This document shows positions 6,759-7,259 of a DNA stretch of 7,259 nt, piece after piece (within the stretch, counting starts at the first letter, position 1; each line of letters opens with the position of its first letter). The notes under the pieces were generated by a model. That model made no database searches. It was not told the origin of the DNA and was given only the letters and a program-made list of their open reading frames with translations. Source of the DNA: an uncultured Planctomycetaceae bacterium (lineage in GTDB: Bacteria > Planctomycetota > Planctomycetia > Pirellulales > UBA1268); assembly GCA_937900985.1 (NCBI GenBank), contig CALCGM010000084.1, forward strand, positions 1-7,259, in the 5' to 3' direction. The position numbers were made by a program, and so were the translations under genes.

Positions 6759-7259
6759 GCCGTTTGTGGCCTGCCAAGGTTGGGAAAATGCTCACGGCGG
6801 CGAGCATGATGCTCTCGGCCGCTGGCTGCCAGGATGACGGTCCGCCGGCGGCCCTTCAGGCTGATGCCGCGCGGCCAGCCGGCCCACCCAGCGCCGCGGC
6901 GTTGACAGTTCCCCACACCTCAGGGCCGGCATCGACTGCCACCGACGCGCCGGCCGAAGCCGCATCCCCCACCTCGACCCGCCCTGTCTTTGACAATGTC
7001 GCCCACGAGGTGGGCATCGACTTCCTCTACGACCGCGACGTGGTCGAGGATCGCTGGCTGATCGTGGAAGTGATGGGCGGAGGCGTGGCCTGGCTCGATG
7101 CCGATCTCGACGGCTGGCTCGACCTGTTCTTCACCAACGGCGGGCCGATCGAGCCCAAAACTGGGGCTGACCGCTCCGCAGCAGACCAGCTCTTTCGCAG
7201 CCTCGGGCCCAATGCTGCAGGTCGGGTTCGCTTTCGCAACGTCACCGAAGCGGCAGGCA
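6755..7259 (+). CDS. Second FG-GAP/ASPIC-family protein, predicted lipoprotein, N-terminal part (3' end outside window)
   Basis: The ATG overlaps the previous stop as ATGA, and the frame stays open to the window end (168 full codons). Residues 1-24 look like a lipoprotein signal (basic start, MLTAASMMLSAAG), with a lipobox-like AAGC ending at Cys25. The -3 position is Ala rather than the preferred Leu, so lipidation is likely but not certain. Residues 26-77 are an Ala/Pro/Thr-rich, presumably flexible tether. From residue 78 the sequence matches the opening of ASPIC-type FG-GAP proteins: VFDNVAHEVGIDFLYDR, then EVMGGGVAWLDADLDGWLDL (105-124) with a calcium-loop motif, then FFTNGG and a start of the next repeat at DQLFRS and RFRNVTEAAG. 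The same order occurs at residues 70-120 of the preceding protein (FSDKTAQSGIAF; GLAAFDYDLDGRIDLLFATG), so the two are tandem paralogues. Whether it ends in an ASPIC/UnbV domain cannot be seen. Confidence 0.85.
   Translation, partial: MSRLWPAKVGKMLTAASMMLSAAGCQDDGPPAALQADAARPAGPPSAAALTVPHTSGPASTATDAPAEAASPTSTRPVFDNVAHEVGIDFLYDRDVVEDRWLIVEVMGGGVAWLDADLDGWLDLFFTNGGPIEPKTGADRSAADQLFRSLGPNAAGRVRFRNVTEAAG

Overview
The window is GC-rich and carries genes on the + strand only. It looks like a piece of a planctomycete (Planctomycetota) chromosome. The main evidence is the adjacent pair of a PSCyt2/PSD1 (DUF1549/DUF1553) protein and a DUF1501 protein, families that are hugely expanded in that phylum and less so in Verrucomicrobiota. 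These sit beside HEAT, WD40 and ASPIC/UnbV FG-GAP proteins, and several starts lack a Shine-Dalgarno sequence. I cannot assign a genus.

Layout: (1) bases 1-662 hold the 3' end of a HEAT-repeat protein whose start lies outside the window. (2) Bases 663-787 are a 125-base gap with a -10-like hexamer and two adjacent inverted repeats; it is the most plausible place for a promoter or leader. (3) Bases 788-2458 encode a Sec-exported DUF1549/DUF1553 protein with a cytochrome-like CAQCH motif. (4) Bases 2497-3849 encode a DUF1501 protein with a twin-arginine-type leader. (5) Bases 3864-4928 encode a WD40 beta-propeller with no export signal. (6) Bases 4941-6758 encode a membrane-anchored FG-GAP/ASPIC (CRTAC1-like) protein. 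(7) Base 6755 to the window end holds the start of a second FG-GAP/ASPIC-type protein, a predicted lipoprotein, overlapping the previous gene by four bases.

Genes 3-7 are spaced 38, 14, 12 and -4 bases apart, so they very probably form one operon running off the right edge. Four of the five products are predicted to leave the cytoplasm and two are probably membrane-tethered. The simplest reading is a cell-envelope system of beta-propeller and DUF1501/DUF1549 proteins, but its substrate and function are unknown. DUF1549 and DUF1501 genes are commonly paired in planctomycetes. The less ordinary part is the addition of a signal-less WD40 propeller and a coupled pair of ASPIC-family proteins.

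I saw no tRNA, rRNA, CRISPR array, insertion sequence, integrase or attachment site, and no gap longer than 125 bases.
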